From: Symsagittifera roscoffensis
Taxonomy: Eukaryota > Xenacoelomorpha > Acoela > Convolutidae
Assembly: GCF_963678635.1 (NCBI RefSeq)
Contig: NC_087068.1
Coordinates: forward strand, 49,125,724-49,189,723
Length of the DNA: 64,000 nt
Direction: 5' to 3'
Position numbers and translations under genes: made by a program. Below, piece after piece: positions 45,930 to 57,320 of this stretch (its first letter is position 1; every line of letters begins with the position of its first letter). A model generated the notes under the pieces. That model was not told the origin of the DNA and made no database searches. It worked only from the letters and a program-made list of their open reading frames with translations.

Positions 45930-47745
45930 GAAAAATTTTCACCTCAAATGTTATTCTTTCTATAGATAAATATTGTATCATACAAATTTCATGTATGAAA
46001 TTGCTGAAAAAAGTATTTTTCTGATTAATTTTTTTAGTGCCAAATTTTTTTCATGAAGGATATGTTTCTTTTTGCAGAATCAAGTTTGCAACCAAAACAG
46101 GGCTGAAAAAATTTCACCTCAAGATGTATTTTTTTAAAGAAAAATGATTATCATACAATTTTCATGTATGAAATTGTTCTATAAGCAATTTTCTAACTAT
46201 TTTTTGGTGCCAAAACTGCTCTCGCTTCAGCAAAAGTACCATCACTTTGTTTTGTTAGAGTTTTAAGCCAAAATAATTTAAAAACCTAATATGATTGTCA
46301 TACAATTTTGTTCTATTAAAATTGTACAATAATCATTTTTCCCCGGCCCAATAGATGAAATTGATTTTATATAAGTTGTTGTCTTGTATGGACGTCAACC
46401 CGGGTTGTCAAATGATTCAAAAGATTTTTTTAAACCAGTTATTAACCTAAAAAACCACTCTTTTTATCCGATATGATAACGCAAGAAAAACCGTTTGCCC
46501 ACCGTAAACTGTTTCATAGTCATTCGCAGAAAAACCGTTGGCCCACCATTTTATTTTCTAAAATCAACAAAACAATTTTTTATAAATATACAAAAAATAC
46601 GTCCTGCGCGGATTCGAACCATGGACAATTGATTTTGCATGCATGTGCATTGCCACTATGCCACATGTGTGGTTTTTTTTCAACTTTGTTAGCGAATCGA
46701 GGTTCCGGGTTGACAAACAATGCTTGTCATACAATTTCAGACTCTGAAAATATGCTTTAAAATAATTTGAAATATTTTCATGGACTGAAAAAACTGTATG
46801 TAAAGAGCAAAAAAGTTTCCTTTCCATTCAGAAAAAAATTATAAACAAAGTCTTTCTTACCAATTTCTGGAAATAAATTACAAATTTTTTGCCCTCTCCT
46901 TTCGCATAAAAAATGAATGAAAGTAACAGAAGCAGTTTTTTTTCTGTGAAATTGCATGATAAGCAGTACTATTCATAACCGTACTATGAAATTGGACGAT
47001 AATCCTTTTTTTGTATAAAAGCAAATACAAAAAAATGTGTTTTTACCGAAAGTGTAATGGGCAGTTACTTTGCAGACAAACTGCATTTTGTGCTATTAGT
47101 CTTGTTGGTTAATGTTATGAAGTTTACACAAGGTCATATACCAAAAACCTAACTTTCTGTATATGACTTAAAAATTTTAATTTCTAAAAACTCAGTGGTT
47201 AAGAAAAGAGGCCCCTTTTTATTCGTAAATTTTTGTTTATCTCAAGATATGAAAACGAAAAAAGAAAGTGTTAACGAAACAGTTGCCTGTTATTTATGAA
47301 TTGTTAGGTAAAAAACTCAACTAGGACTAAGTTATAAACACAATAAGCCAATGTTGGAATGCAATCTTCTTTCGAAAATTTATATTTGAGCACAAAAACA
47401 AGTTTGCAATGATAAGAGGGAATAAAATTTTTAATTCACAAATGCATGAAATTGTATGATAAGCGTTATTTTGTTTTGAACATTTTTTGATGCCAAAGTT
47501 GCTTTTCTTAAACCAAAGCTGCCATCAATTTCATGGTTAGTCTTAAGCTAATTTAAATTAGTTTTCGAAAAAAAACTTAAAACCCTTGTCATACAATGTT
47601 TTTCAATGAAAAATGTACGATAAGCATTTTTTTCTCGGACCCCATTTATGAAATTGTATTATAGACTTTTATCTTGTACGGACGTCAACACGGGTTGTCA
47701 AAAGACTCAAGTGATTTTGTTAAAACAGTTATTAACCTAAAAATA
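45930..47745. repeat. 1.8-kb tandem duplication, left unit
   Basis: This unit and 47746-49540 match along their length at an offset of about 1.8 kb. They share CAACCAAAACAGGGCTG, GCCCACCGTAA, TACGTCCTGCGCGG, GGCCCCTTTTTATTC and CTAGGACTAAGTTATAA, with scattered substitutions. The unit is rich in TCATACAATTTT variants and carries CAACCCGGGTTG ends like the element at 5.55 kb, so it is built from that family. No real ORF. Confidence 0.85.
46601..46670 (-). repeat. tRNA-like sequence in the tandem repeat
   Basis: The minus strand carries TGGCATAGTGG, a full A-box match (TRGCNNAGYGG), and 43 bp on GGTTCGAATCC, a full B box. The segment is tRNA-sized. The ends do not form a seven-pair acceptor stem, though GTCC and GGAC flank the T-arm. 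It looks like a tRNA-derived promoter, perhaps the head of a SINE, and is copied with the 1.8-kb unit. Confidence 0.55.
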
Positions 47746-49540
47746 ATCTTTATTCTGGTATAGAAAAATATTGTATTACACAATTTTCATGAATGAAATT
47801 GCTGAATAAGTATTTTTCTGATTAATTTTTTTGATGCCAAATTTTTTTCATGAAGGGTATGCTTAAGCACAGAATCAAGTTTGCAACCAAAACAGGGCTG
47901 AAAAAATTTCACCTCAAGATGTGCTTTTTTTTTATAGAAAAATGAGTATCATACAATTATCATGTATGAAATTGTTGCATAAGCATTTTTGTAACTATTT
48001 TTGGTGCCAAATTTGCTCTCGTTTAAGCAAAAGTACCATCACTTTGTTTTGTTAGAACTTTAAGCCAAAAAAATTTAAAAACCTAATATGATTGTCATAC
48101 AATTTTTTTCTATTAAAATTGTACAACAATCATTTTTCTCTGGCCCAATAGATGAAACTGATTTTTATAAGTTGTTCTCTTGTATGGACGTCAAATCGGG
48201 ATGTCAAATGATTGAAAAGATTTTTTAAACCAGTAATAAACCTAAAAACCACTCTTTTTTCCGATATGATAACACAAGAAAAACCGTTTGCCCACCGTAA
48301 TCTGTTTCATAAACTGTTTCATAGTCATTCGCAGAAAAACCGTTGGCCCACTATTTTTTTTTTCTAAAATCAACAAAATTTTTTTTTATAAATAAACAAA
48401 AAATACGTCCTGCGCGGATTCGAACCATGGACTTTTGATTTTGCATGCATGTGCATTGCCACTATGCCACATTTGTGGTTTTTTCAACTTTGATAGCGAA
48501 TCGAGGTCCGGGTTGACAAACAATGCTTCTCATACATTTTCAGACTCTGAAAAATTGCTTTATAATAATTTCAAATATTTTCATGGACTGAAAAAATTGT
48601 ATGTAAAGAGCAAAAAAATTTACTTTCCATTCAGAAAAAAATTATAAACAAAGTCTTCTTTTTTACCAATTTCTGGAAATAAATGTTTTGCCCACTGCTT
48701 TCGCATAAAAAATGAATGAAAGTAGCAGAAGCAGTTTTTTTCTGTGAAATTGCATGATAGGCAGTTTTACCGTACTATGAAATTGGATGATAACCCTTTT
48801 TTGTATAAAAGCAAACACAAAAAAATGTGATTTTTCCGAGAGTGTAACGGGCAGTTACTTTGCGGACAAACTGCATTTTGTGCTGTTAGTCTTGTTGATT
48901 AATGTTATGAATTTCACACAAATCATATACCAAAAACCTAACTTTCTGTATATGACTTAAAAATTTTAATTTTTAAAAGTTCAGTGGTTAAGAAAAGAGG
49001 CCCCTTTTTATTCACTAATTTTTGTTTATCTCAAGATATGAAAACAAAAAAAGAAAGTGTTAACGAAACAGTTGCCTGTTATATATGAATTGTTAGGTAA
49101 AAAACTCAACTAGGACTAAGTTATAAACACAAAAAGCCAATTTTGGAATGCAATTTTTTTCGAAAATGTATATTTGAGCACAAAAACAAGTTTGCAATGA
49201 TAAGAGGGAATAAAACTTTTAATTCAAAAATGTATGAAATTGTATGATAAGCATTATTTTGTTTCGAACATTTTTTTGATGCCAAAGTTTCTTTTCTTTA
49301 ACCAAAGCTGCCATCAATTCCATGGTTAGTCCGAAGCCAATTTAAATTAATTTTCGAAAAAAAAACTTAAAACCCTTGTCATACAATGTTTTTCAATGAA
49401 AAATATACGATAAGCATTTTTTCTTTGAACCAAGGAAAATCTTTATGAAATTGTATTATAGACTTATATCTTGTACGGACGTCAACACGGGTTGTCAAAA
49501 GACTCAAGTGGTTTTGTTAAACCAGTTATTAACTTTATAA
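47746..49540. repeat. 1.8-kb tandem duplication, right unit
   Basis: Second unit. It lacks some of the CCCGGG motif through substitution (CAAATCGGGATG near 48190) and has small indels, so the duplication is not brand new. Its tail (49480-49540) repeats the passage GTACGGACGTCAACACGGG seen at 47680. Confidence 0.85.
48398..48470 (-). repeat. tRNA-like sequence, second tandem copy
   Basis: As at 46601-46670: intact TGGCATAGTGG and GGTTCGAATCC boxes on the minus strand. Both boxes are unchanged while the sequence around them has drifted. Confidence 0.55.
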
Positions 49541-50496
49541 TAATCTTTATTCCGATATGATAACGCAAGAGTTGAAATAACCATTCGCTGATAAAATGTT
49601 TTCCAATTGTTTTTGTTCTAAAATCAATGTTGATAATACTCTTGTAAGATCTTGTAAGATAAACATTCATGTCTAGCAAGGAAAACATTTTTGTTGGAAT
49701 CTTTTGTTTCGAGTTTGGCTAGGGATTTTATCGCAGCTACTCAACCTCGCCTCATGTCCTTGTTAACTCATTGGAAGTAAATGTGATCAAATTAATGATT
49801 TTCTCAATCAATTTTTTTGTATTTTTTAATGCGCGTCGGCAGCCGATTATTCTACTTATTGTTTTATTAGTTTAATTCCGTTTTTACCCAAAAAGCCTAC
49901 TTTCGGAGCGATTTTGAGCGGTACAGTGTTTTAGGTATTTGTTTGTGGAATCCAAAACAGCGAAGAAGATCAAAGAAAAGTCGCAAAGTTGCGGATTCCG
50001 CGACAAATCTGATTTTGGCGTGTTGCGGAATCCGTTAACAATGCACAGAATGCACAGTTTGGCCTCCTAATGTTCTTGCTAGATTAGCCGGTTGGCTCCG
50101 TGTGCAAATAGAGCAGAATGTTTCAACCTGAATTACTTTTGATAAACGAAAAGACCCCCCAAATTATGTGCTTAATAAATTTATTCAAAGCCCTTTTATT
50201 AAAAATAATCATTCAAATTGCATCGCATAATTGAAAATGCCATTTTATTCAGTCTTGTGGCTACGAAACTGTAAAACCGAATTCAAAAACGTATGTTTTT
50301 TGCTCATTTTTTATATTAAATTTGAAAAAGTACATAGAAAGAACATATGAAAAATTAAAAGACTTCATATGAGCAGTAAAAGTATATCTTACATAAGTTA
50401 AACCACACTTCTGATTGATCTGCTACTTAAATGTTCTATATTTGAGTTAATTTTTTATTGCTTGATGTGATTGTACAGCTGAATTAATCTGATAGA
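49541..50496. other. Upstream region of the plus ZU5-type gene
   Basis: No gene seen. A single end of the 4320-4524 element family (CAGTTTGGCCTCC) lies near 50055. The promoter of the plus gene should be here; no element could be assigned. Confidence 0.4.
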
Positions 50497-53400
50497 ATGC
50501 TGACTTCTAGAGCCCAACAAAGGCCCCCTATGCTATCCATGTCCATGCCTCCTGTTCAATCCGGCTCGATGCTTTCACCCGTCGACCAAACGACCTCCTC
50601 AGACCTCAATTCAACACTATTCAACCGTGAACACTTTATTAAGTACATAAAAAGGGGCACTTTTCTCGAAAGTTCAACTAGACGATTAAATGGATCGGGA
50701 GAAGCAATGCACAAAACAACTGAACAATTGATGACATTTTTGAAGGACATTTGTGGCGAGTTTCAAAAGTGCAATACTATTATGGACCTCTTCATTAATG
50801 GCGTGCAACAATTGCATCAGAATATTCAGATGATCATGTCCGCTTTTTTGAAGCTGGAAATTGCTCGTAAGTATATTTTTGGGCGCGTAGCCTACTTGAA
50901 TTCAGCGCTTAAGAAATTCGTGGGTTTTGCGCTGAATGTCTTGACTTTTTTGTCCGTTACGTGCACGGTGAGGGGTGGTTGTAATTGCAAAAAATGAGGG
51001 TTCCCCGGGTCGAGTGACATTATCACTTTTTCGGCCAAAAATCGGTATGATTCGACGATCTCGGCCAATGTCTGGTTGTTTCGACTTTCTCGGCCCAACA
51101 AAACCATGTTCGACTTTGTTCGACTTTGTTCGACCCAGTTAATATATGTTTCGGTTTGCTTGACCAAAACTTGACTTTTTCGGCCGAGATCGATTTCTTG
51201 ACTGTCTCGACCAAAATTTCTTAAAATATTTATTTGTTCGCCCCGCATCGAAATGTTTCGCCTTTCTCGACCAAAAAATGGGTATGCTTCGACTTTCTCG
51301 ACAAACAAAATAATTCAAACGTTTATTCGACTGTTGTTACATTTCAGCAACTTTATCCGATGAGATCAAATCACTTCAGAAATCCCTGATTGACGACTCG
51401 CGCGGTAACAGTGGCGAGTCGCTCTCAATCATGAACCAAACCAAACTGGCTCTGAATTACACCAAAGACGCCAACTCACAATGTACAAACGTCATAACCG
51501 ACTTCGTAAAAGTTCTTGACCACTCTATGAAATCGAAATACACAGAAGCCGATGTTTTGGAACTGGTACAGGGTTGCAAAGAATTCGAAAAGAAGTTCTT
51601 CCGGGAGGTTTCTAGCTTGGAGCAACTGTGTGTGTACTCGCACGACGCGACGGAAGAAGTTAAGGAGTACATAACTGACCATAAATGGAAAGAGCATGAT
51701 ATGGTGAAACATGCCATATCGGAGTCGAGAGTGAAGATAAGAGAACTGAAGAACGCAGCTGACAGGTGGGTTGAAACTAAGTTGAACAGATTTTTATTTC
51801 AACACAAGTAGAAAAATGGCGAAAAGAATTTTTTATGAATCATTCGTTGGCCATTATTTTATCGCAAAATTTTTTTTCGAAAACAGATATTCGTTCTGCA
51901 GCAAAATTAGAGTCATAATGTCAGACGCCTATTAAAACCAGTACTTGTTTATGTCACATATTGAGTTCTTTTTCAAAATCTGGGTTGAGCTGGATAAACT
52001 GAAAAACCTAGTCAATTGCTTCCATACAATTTTTTTCTCAGAAACACTATTGTTTAAGTTCTGATTTACAGTTTTAACATCAGGTTTTTTTCAAAACAGT
52101 GTATTTCTATAATGCTCGAAAATTGATTCTGAAAGCGTAAAAACGATAATTAATTTTAGGCGAACTTTGTGGCATATTTCAGGGCGGCCAAAGCAAGCAG
52201 TCACTTTGAGAACCTGCGAAATAGTCTGAACAAAGACATAGAAGCATTAGTAAGTTGTAAGTTGGAACAGAGAACAGAGAAGCACGAGGCGGTTCAGAAG
52301 TCTTTGAAGGAACTGAAATTCGCCCAGAGGAGTCTAAAGGAGAGATTTGAAGATACCCAAGAGAACTACCAGGCGGTTGAGAACATGGCTAAGTATATTA
52401 AGAATCTGGACCCGTCTGATAGCTGGCCGATTCTCAGGTGATTAAAAAAAACTGAGTACCTAAATATTCAGTGATTCGTATAATTCAAAGAATCTTCAAA
52501 ATTTCAAAGTTTTCGAGATTTTGAAAACTTTGGAGTGTCTTAGAGATTTCAAAAAATTCAAAGAGTCTTTAAGTTTCAATGATTTCAGCCTGTAGGGTTT
52601 CAGGGTTCTTCCATATAGCTTGGAGTGTTTTAAAGATTGCCATTTTTTTCAGAATTCCTGCCAAGTCGAACCAGACTCTCTGCTGCCTGTTACGTGGACC
52701 CGTGGATACCATTGCGCACCTGAAGATCAGCTACAAGAAACGCAACCACTCTCGCCACTCTTTGATCCAATACGCCTCGGATAAACTCCTCTCGGACATA
52801 ATCGAAATCGACAACTTAGCAAAGGCGGGATCTTTTCTAATATAACCAGTAGAGTAATGCAAAAATTAGAATTAATAGCGCATTGCAAAAAGCAAAAAGT
52901 GTAGCAAAATAAACGAACAAGAAGAGCAAATGACATTTGGCCCAGGCGTTCCAAGTTTTTGTTGAAGATCGCCTCATTGCTCTTTTTGCTTTCATTACTT
53001 AAGGAATTTACTATAATCTTCCTGAAATGTTTCGTTAAACTTAGGATAATATTTTGTGTCTTAACTTGATAAAAAACAATACAAAAATTTAGGACATTAG
53101 TTTGAAATAACGACCATTTGCAGTTAACTGCTAGATGTCAATTTGGTCATAACCATTTTTGTTCCAAATGAAAAAATTCAAAGCGGCTTTGGTATTTTTG
53201 TTTAACATGCAATTTTAACTGACCTACCCTAAAACTTGCTTAAACCCCTTTGATTTTGCGGGGAGCTATGATTTCGGAAAGGGGGATTGTCCTGACTGTT
53301 TATTATGCTTCTTGATACTTAGAAAAAAATTATGTTGAAAAAAGATTTAATGTTGAGTAATGATAGAAAATATCCCTTCAAGGCTGCGACGACAAAGTGG

Positions 53401-56400
53401 CCGCTGATAGTGTGCATTCCGCAGAAGGAGAAGATAGACGAGGCTAGTGAGAAACACGTGGTCATTAAGCTGAACAGTGACCCTCAGACCAGAAGGTGGT
53501 CTACTGAGAAACCAGTTCATGTCAATAGAGAGTACAGTCACAGAAGATACAATCTGAAGGTCAGCTGAATCCTTGCTCATTGTTTCACCCCTTTGTTAAC
53601 TATTTCGACTTGAAACGACTAATTCACGGGTTGTGTATTCGTACAAGAATACCGTTGTGAGCAAAGAAATCAAAGCTTCTATGTAGCAAAGAAATCAAAG
53701 CTTCAAAACTTCTTCTATGCAAAATAACCTGATTTTTTAAAAAAGTAGTTTTTCATGACAGATTATATAAACTTGAGCTTTTGTTACCCCGAAGCTCAGA
53801 AATCTTTCAAAATCTCCCAAAGATAAGAAAAAATATTTTTCTCTCGGCTTTTTGGTTAAGATTATTTAATAGCATTTTTGTTCATTCAAGTGTAGAGAGT
53901 TGAAAAATTTCGGACAGACAGAATTAACTATAAAGAAAAATCGTACCATTTTGACATATTTTTGCGTGCAATTTTTTTTCGGACCATCTTGAGACGCAAA
54001 ATCGGACTGAAAAATTAGGTTTTGCATGCAAAATTTTTGCAAAATAGTTCAATTGCTATTTTTAACTAATTTTGTCTGTCCGAATTTTTTTGGTACTAAT
54101 TATAAAATTTGCGTGACTGCAAAATAACAAATGTGAAGTTGACAACAGATAAATATAGAGAGTTGCAAAAAGTTTGGACAGACAGAATTAATTAAAATGA
54201 GCAATCAGTACTTTTCGGCGCTTTTTTGCATGCAAAATCTGTAGCGGAACAACCTTGGTTTTTTTGTCAGACAAAATTCGAAATGCGAGATCATCGATTA
54301 TCCGATGATTATACTAGCCTAATTTTTAAATACCGCGATGAAAATCCAGTTTTTAGAATAAAACATTTCGACGCTTCGGATGCAATTGCCCGCTGTGGTT
54401 ATAGGTTTTGAGCGAAACTCGGATCTATTAACAATCCCCCACCCCTATTGTATCTACTAAAAAATCTCCACCCCTGTAAATAGAAACAGTAAATTCGCAC
54501 TAGAGCATTGTATGTAAATTCGAATTTTGCTGCATTCTGATTGGTCGAAAGTTTAGTGCAAGTAATCTTATTAACGATCTCCTCCCCTTTCTTAAAAGGG
54601 GGATTGTTAAGTAGATCCCGTAACTCTGCTTTATGAACTTTCGATGTTATGTTTATTTCAGTTTTTTTTCCGTTGATGTCTAGACAGTTGCTATTTTTAC
54701 TTAATCCTGTCTGCCCCAACTTTTTGCATCTCTCTATAGGTGAAAATGAGACATACTTTCTGTCTAAAAAATAGTTTTTGAATGCAATACCTGAAATTTG
54801 TCTGAAATAGGTCATTTGCTCTTTTTAATTAATTTTGTCAGTCCGAATTTTTTGCTACTAACTAAAATCGATTCAACGAAGCACATATGGGCTTAAAAGT
54901 TTGATCATATCTTTTCGAGCCACACCCTGGTTGAAGTCCCATCGTCAATTATTGCTTTTTCTGTAGTATCACAGTGATCGCCATTTTCAGTGCTGATTCA
55001 TGTATAATTCAGAGTTTTTGCATAGCTAAACCTGCAATATTTTAGAGCTATTTCAGTAATAATTCCGAAAAAAATCAGCGCTTAAAGTTTTGAAATTTCA
55101 AATTGTTTTAGTAGCTTTCAAATGAGAGCGTGAGTTAATAACCCTATGACTAGTGTATATCTAAAGCTGCGTGGCTTGGAGGTGGCATACATGTCTAAGC
55201 TGAAGATTGCGGGTTCGAACCCCGACAGTTTTCCAGTTTGCTCATTTTGATGGTTTTTTATTGCTGTTTCATTGCTAAAACTTGGCCAGATTAGCGATAA
55301 TCTATGGACAAAATTTGCTATGATGGCAATGATCACCGATAAGTCATCAATGGCGATCGCTGTTTTTTTTCATTTTTATCGCTAATTTTCAAGTAAACTC
55401 AACCCGGGCACTCAATCCAAAATTTTGAGCGAACATCAAAAATTTTAGATCAGGGTTAATATAATGTCAGAAACTGTGAAGTCGGCATCAAATTTTATGA
55501 AACTAAACAAAACAATAATATCGAAGGACCCTGATTGGTTAATCTGCGCCTGGATGAAACTTGCTTGTAATTAAAATTAGGAAAAATGAAAGTCATTTTT
55601 TTGTGCTGAGTTAAAATTTCAAACGCGTCTGGGTTGAAAAAATTTGTGTTTTTAAACCCAATTCCTGAAACTGCAATTTGAAAAATCCGTAGTTTTTTAG
55701 TTATGATACAACATTTATTTTATGCCTCATGACAAAAGTAGTATTACATGTTTTTTGCAGATTTTTATTGGTGCCAAAACGGTTAGTGTTCCAACTTTCG
55801 AAGCAAAATAATGGAAAATTTGTGCTCGGGGTGGTTTTTATTTTCTTCTGACAAAATCCGACTTTTTAACTAACCATTTTTGACGGAATTTTTTAAAATA
55901 TTATTCAAAAGGCATTGTTGTCCTGAGCTTAAATTTGAAAAGATATTTCACCTGTGATCATTTTTCGTTGAGTTATGGGGGTTTGAATATTGCCATTTGG
56001 CCGATTTGGGACAATTAACGCGCAATATTAAGCGGAGATTTAATCCGTCTGAGAAATTATTCCAAATTGGTTGAAGGAAGATTATTAGCCATAAAATATT
56101 TGTTACTAGGAGCGAAATTTATCATTTTGAATTTTATATGAATTTTTCATTTTATTTTGTTACGTTTAATTTTTTCGTGTATTACTGCTTCATAGACCTT
56201 AAAAGGCAGTCAGAACATTCAAGGCTTCGCCCTGATAAGAGCAGTCTTGTTGGTATTCGAACCCAAGTTTTCAATATATTACCGCACTAGATATCTTTAG
56301 AAGCATAACTGAAACGGCGGAGCTTAACCAATTCTCTTTCCTATCGTTGAAGGTGATCAGAACAATAAAAACATATAGACTTTTTGGAACTCGTTTGCTA

Positions 56401-57017
56401 TTTGGTATCTGTTGATACAAAAGTAGATAAAAAAGTTGTTTGGAACAAATTGTTACAAGAAATTATTATATATATTTCACATTTTCTTTAAGAGACTGAA
56501 CAAGCAAAAATGGCCAATTAGCTTCGTTGGCAGCAAACACTTAATTTTTTTTTCAGGGTGTCTATTTCACTGAGGCGAAGATCAACTCATTCTGTTCCAT
56601 GGCCGTTGTCTACAGTGAGATCGACAGCACTGACAGCAGTCCTCTCGGAACAAACACCCCCGCCACTGCAGAGAACAACAACAACAGAAACAAATTAGTA
56701 AACCAATTTATATGACTACTGCGGAAATGGTTGATTTTTTGGTCACATATTTCATGCACGATTCTTTTTTTTCTAATTTTGTAAGCGGCTTTTATAATTT
56801 GTTCAGCTTTTCACGTAAATAAGGCAATTTTAGACCTTGCAGCTTGTCCTTCAATTGCGCAAAATAGGTATTCACTTTTCAGTTCATGGAGCGAGTGATG
56901 AATTTCCGAAAAACTGAGACAGACGTAGTCCTCACTGATTCTTTCTTGCTCGATCTGGCCTCCCAGTTCCAGGATGACTGGAAGAAGATCCTTATCTACC
57001 TCGAGATACCCATTCAG
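50497..57017 (+). CDS. ZU5-domain and death-domain-like protein (plus paralogue, at least seven exons)
   Basis: Exons: 50497-50866, 51348-51765, 52183-52437, 52653-52824, 53383-53559, 56557-56697 and 56883-57017. All phases agree. The first six match the minus paralogue in order, length (the 255-nt exon is identical in length) and residues: C-terminal to the helical part come LCCLLRGP, DKLLSDIIEI, WPLIVCIPQ, VIKLNSD and VYFTEAKINSFCSMAVV, a ZU5-like pattern. The seventh exon, entered from donor TTA-GTAAAC, reads LTDSFLLDLASQF and DDWKKILIYLEIP, the start of a death-domain fold, and ends in a good donor (CAG-GTAGAC). The rest of that domain was not found. If exon six is read through instead, the protein stops at 56715 with 516 residues. 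The intron after 52824 uses GC-AG. ZU5 plus death domain suggests an adaptor in signalling; that is inference. Confidence 0.75.
51015..51325. repeat. TTCGACTTTCTCGGCC imperfect tandem repeat in intron 1
   Basis: About ten irregular units built on TTCGACTTTCTCG-GCCAAAA lie in the first intron of the plus gene, ending 20 bp before the next exon's polypyrimidine tract. No coding value; minus-strand open frames here are chance. Confidence 0.65.
53890..54100. mobile_element. TAGAGAGTTG-ended inverted-repeat element, short
   Basis: AGAGAGTTGAAAAATTTCGG and CAGACAGAATTAACT on the left face AACTAATTTTGTCTGTCCGA on the right. It is a small member of the family at 54157-54740 and lies in the long sixth-exon intron of the plus ZU5-type gene. 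Confidence 0.6.
54157..54740. mobile_element. TAGAGAGTTG-ended element with a nested palindrome
   Basis: Ends TATAGAGAGTTGCAAAAAG and CTTTTTGCATCTCTCTATA are inverted over roughly 37 bp and begin with TATA, compatible with TA target duplication. Within it, 54418-54621 has its own inverted ends (GGATCTATTAACAATCCCCC against its inverse), a nested second insertion. A further end of the outer family (TTTGTCAGTCCGAATTTT) lies near 54835. Confidence 0.6.
55160..55236 (+). repeat. tRNA-like sequence
   Basis: GGGTTCGAACCCC is a perfect B box and T-arm with a four-pair stem, preceded by TGGCTTGGAGG resembling an A box at tRNA-like spacing. Acceptor ends do not pair. Likely a tRNA pseudogene or SINE head inside the intron of the plus gene. 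Confidence 0.45.
55795..56250 (+). mobile_element. GTTCCGAC repeat, shorter copy
   Basis: Starts GTTCCAACTTTCG and ends CGCCCTGATAAGAGCAGTCTTG. It keeps the AAGCGGAGATTTAATCC block but has lost part of the GCGC-rich centre. It lies in the last long intron of the plus ZU5-type gene, about 300 bp before exon six. Confidence 0.75.
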
Positions 57018-57039
57018 GTAGACCATTCAGATCACAAAC

Positions 57040-57320
57040 AGTAGCGTCGGCAGAAATTCTTCAATGGGGGCGGTTTTTCGAGAAAAAAAAATTTGGAACT
57101 TTTGTCCACCTATTTTTTTAGGTCGGCTAATTTGGTTTTCCGAGCTCTCCAAAAATGCTATGAGGGTGCCATTTTTCAGCATTTTTCTGCGCCGCAGGCA
57201 AACTTTTGAAAATAAACAGGCTGAAAACGACGTTTTGGGCATCTTTTTAACAAAAATTGCTTTTTTTTTCCGCGCGCTCCCCCGCAAATCTAGTTGCTTT
57301 GACGCCGAAGGCGCCATTAG
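57040..57320. repeat. GGCGCC...GTCGACCT repeat, inverted copy
   Basis: Inverse of the family at 39.06 and 44.27 kb: TTTTTTTAGGTCGGCTAA, GGGGGAGCGCGCGG inverse and GACGCCGAAGGCGCC. It begins about 20 bp after the death-domain exon's donor, so the intron or downstream exons of the plus gene may have been displaced by it. Confidence 0.65.

Noticed and set aside
46601-46670. Functional tRNA gene
   Set aside because: A and B boxes are perfect, but the seven bases at each end do not pair and no clear anticodon stem-loop could be drawn.
56811-57026. 71-codon minus-strand ORF with good codon composition
   Set aside because: It is the complement of the plus-strand death-domain-like exon, which has splice signals, matching phase and family pattern. 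The minus frame has a stop directly before its ATG and no splice sites that extend it.
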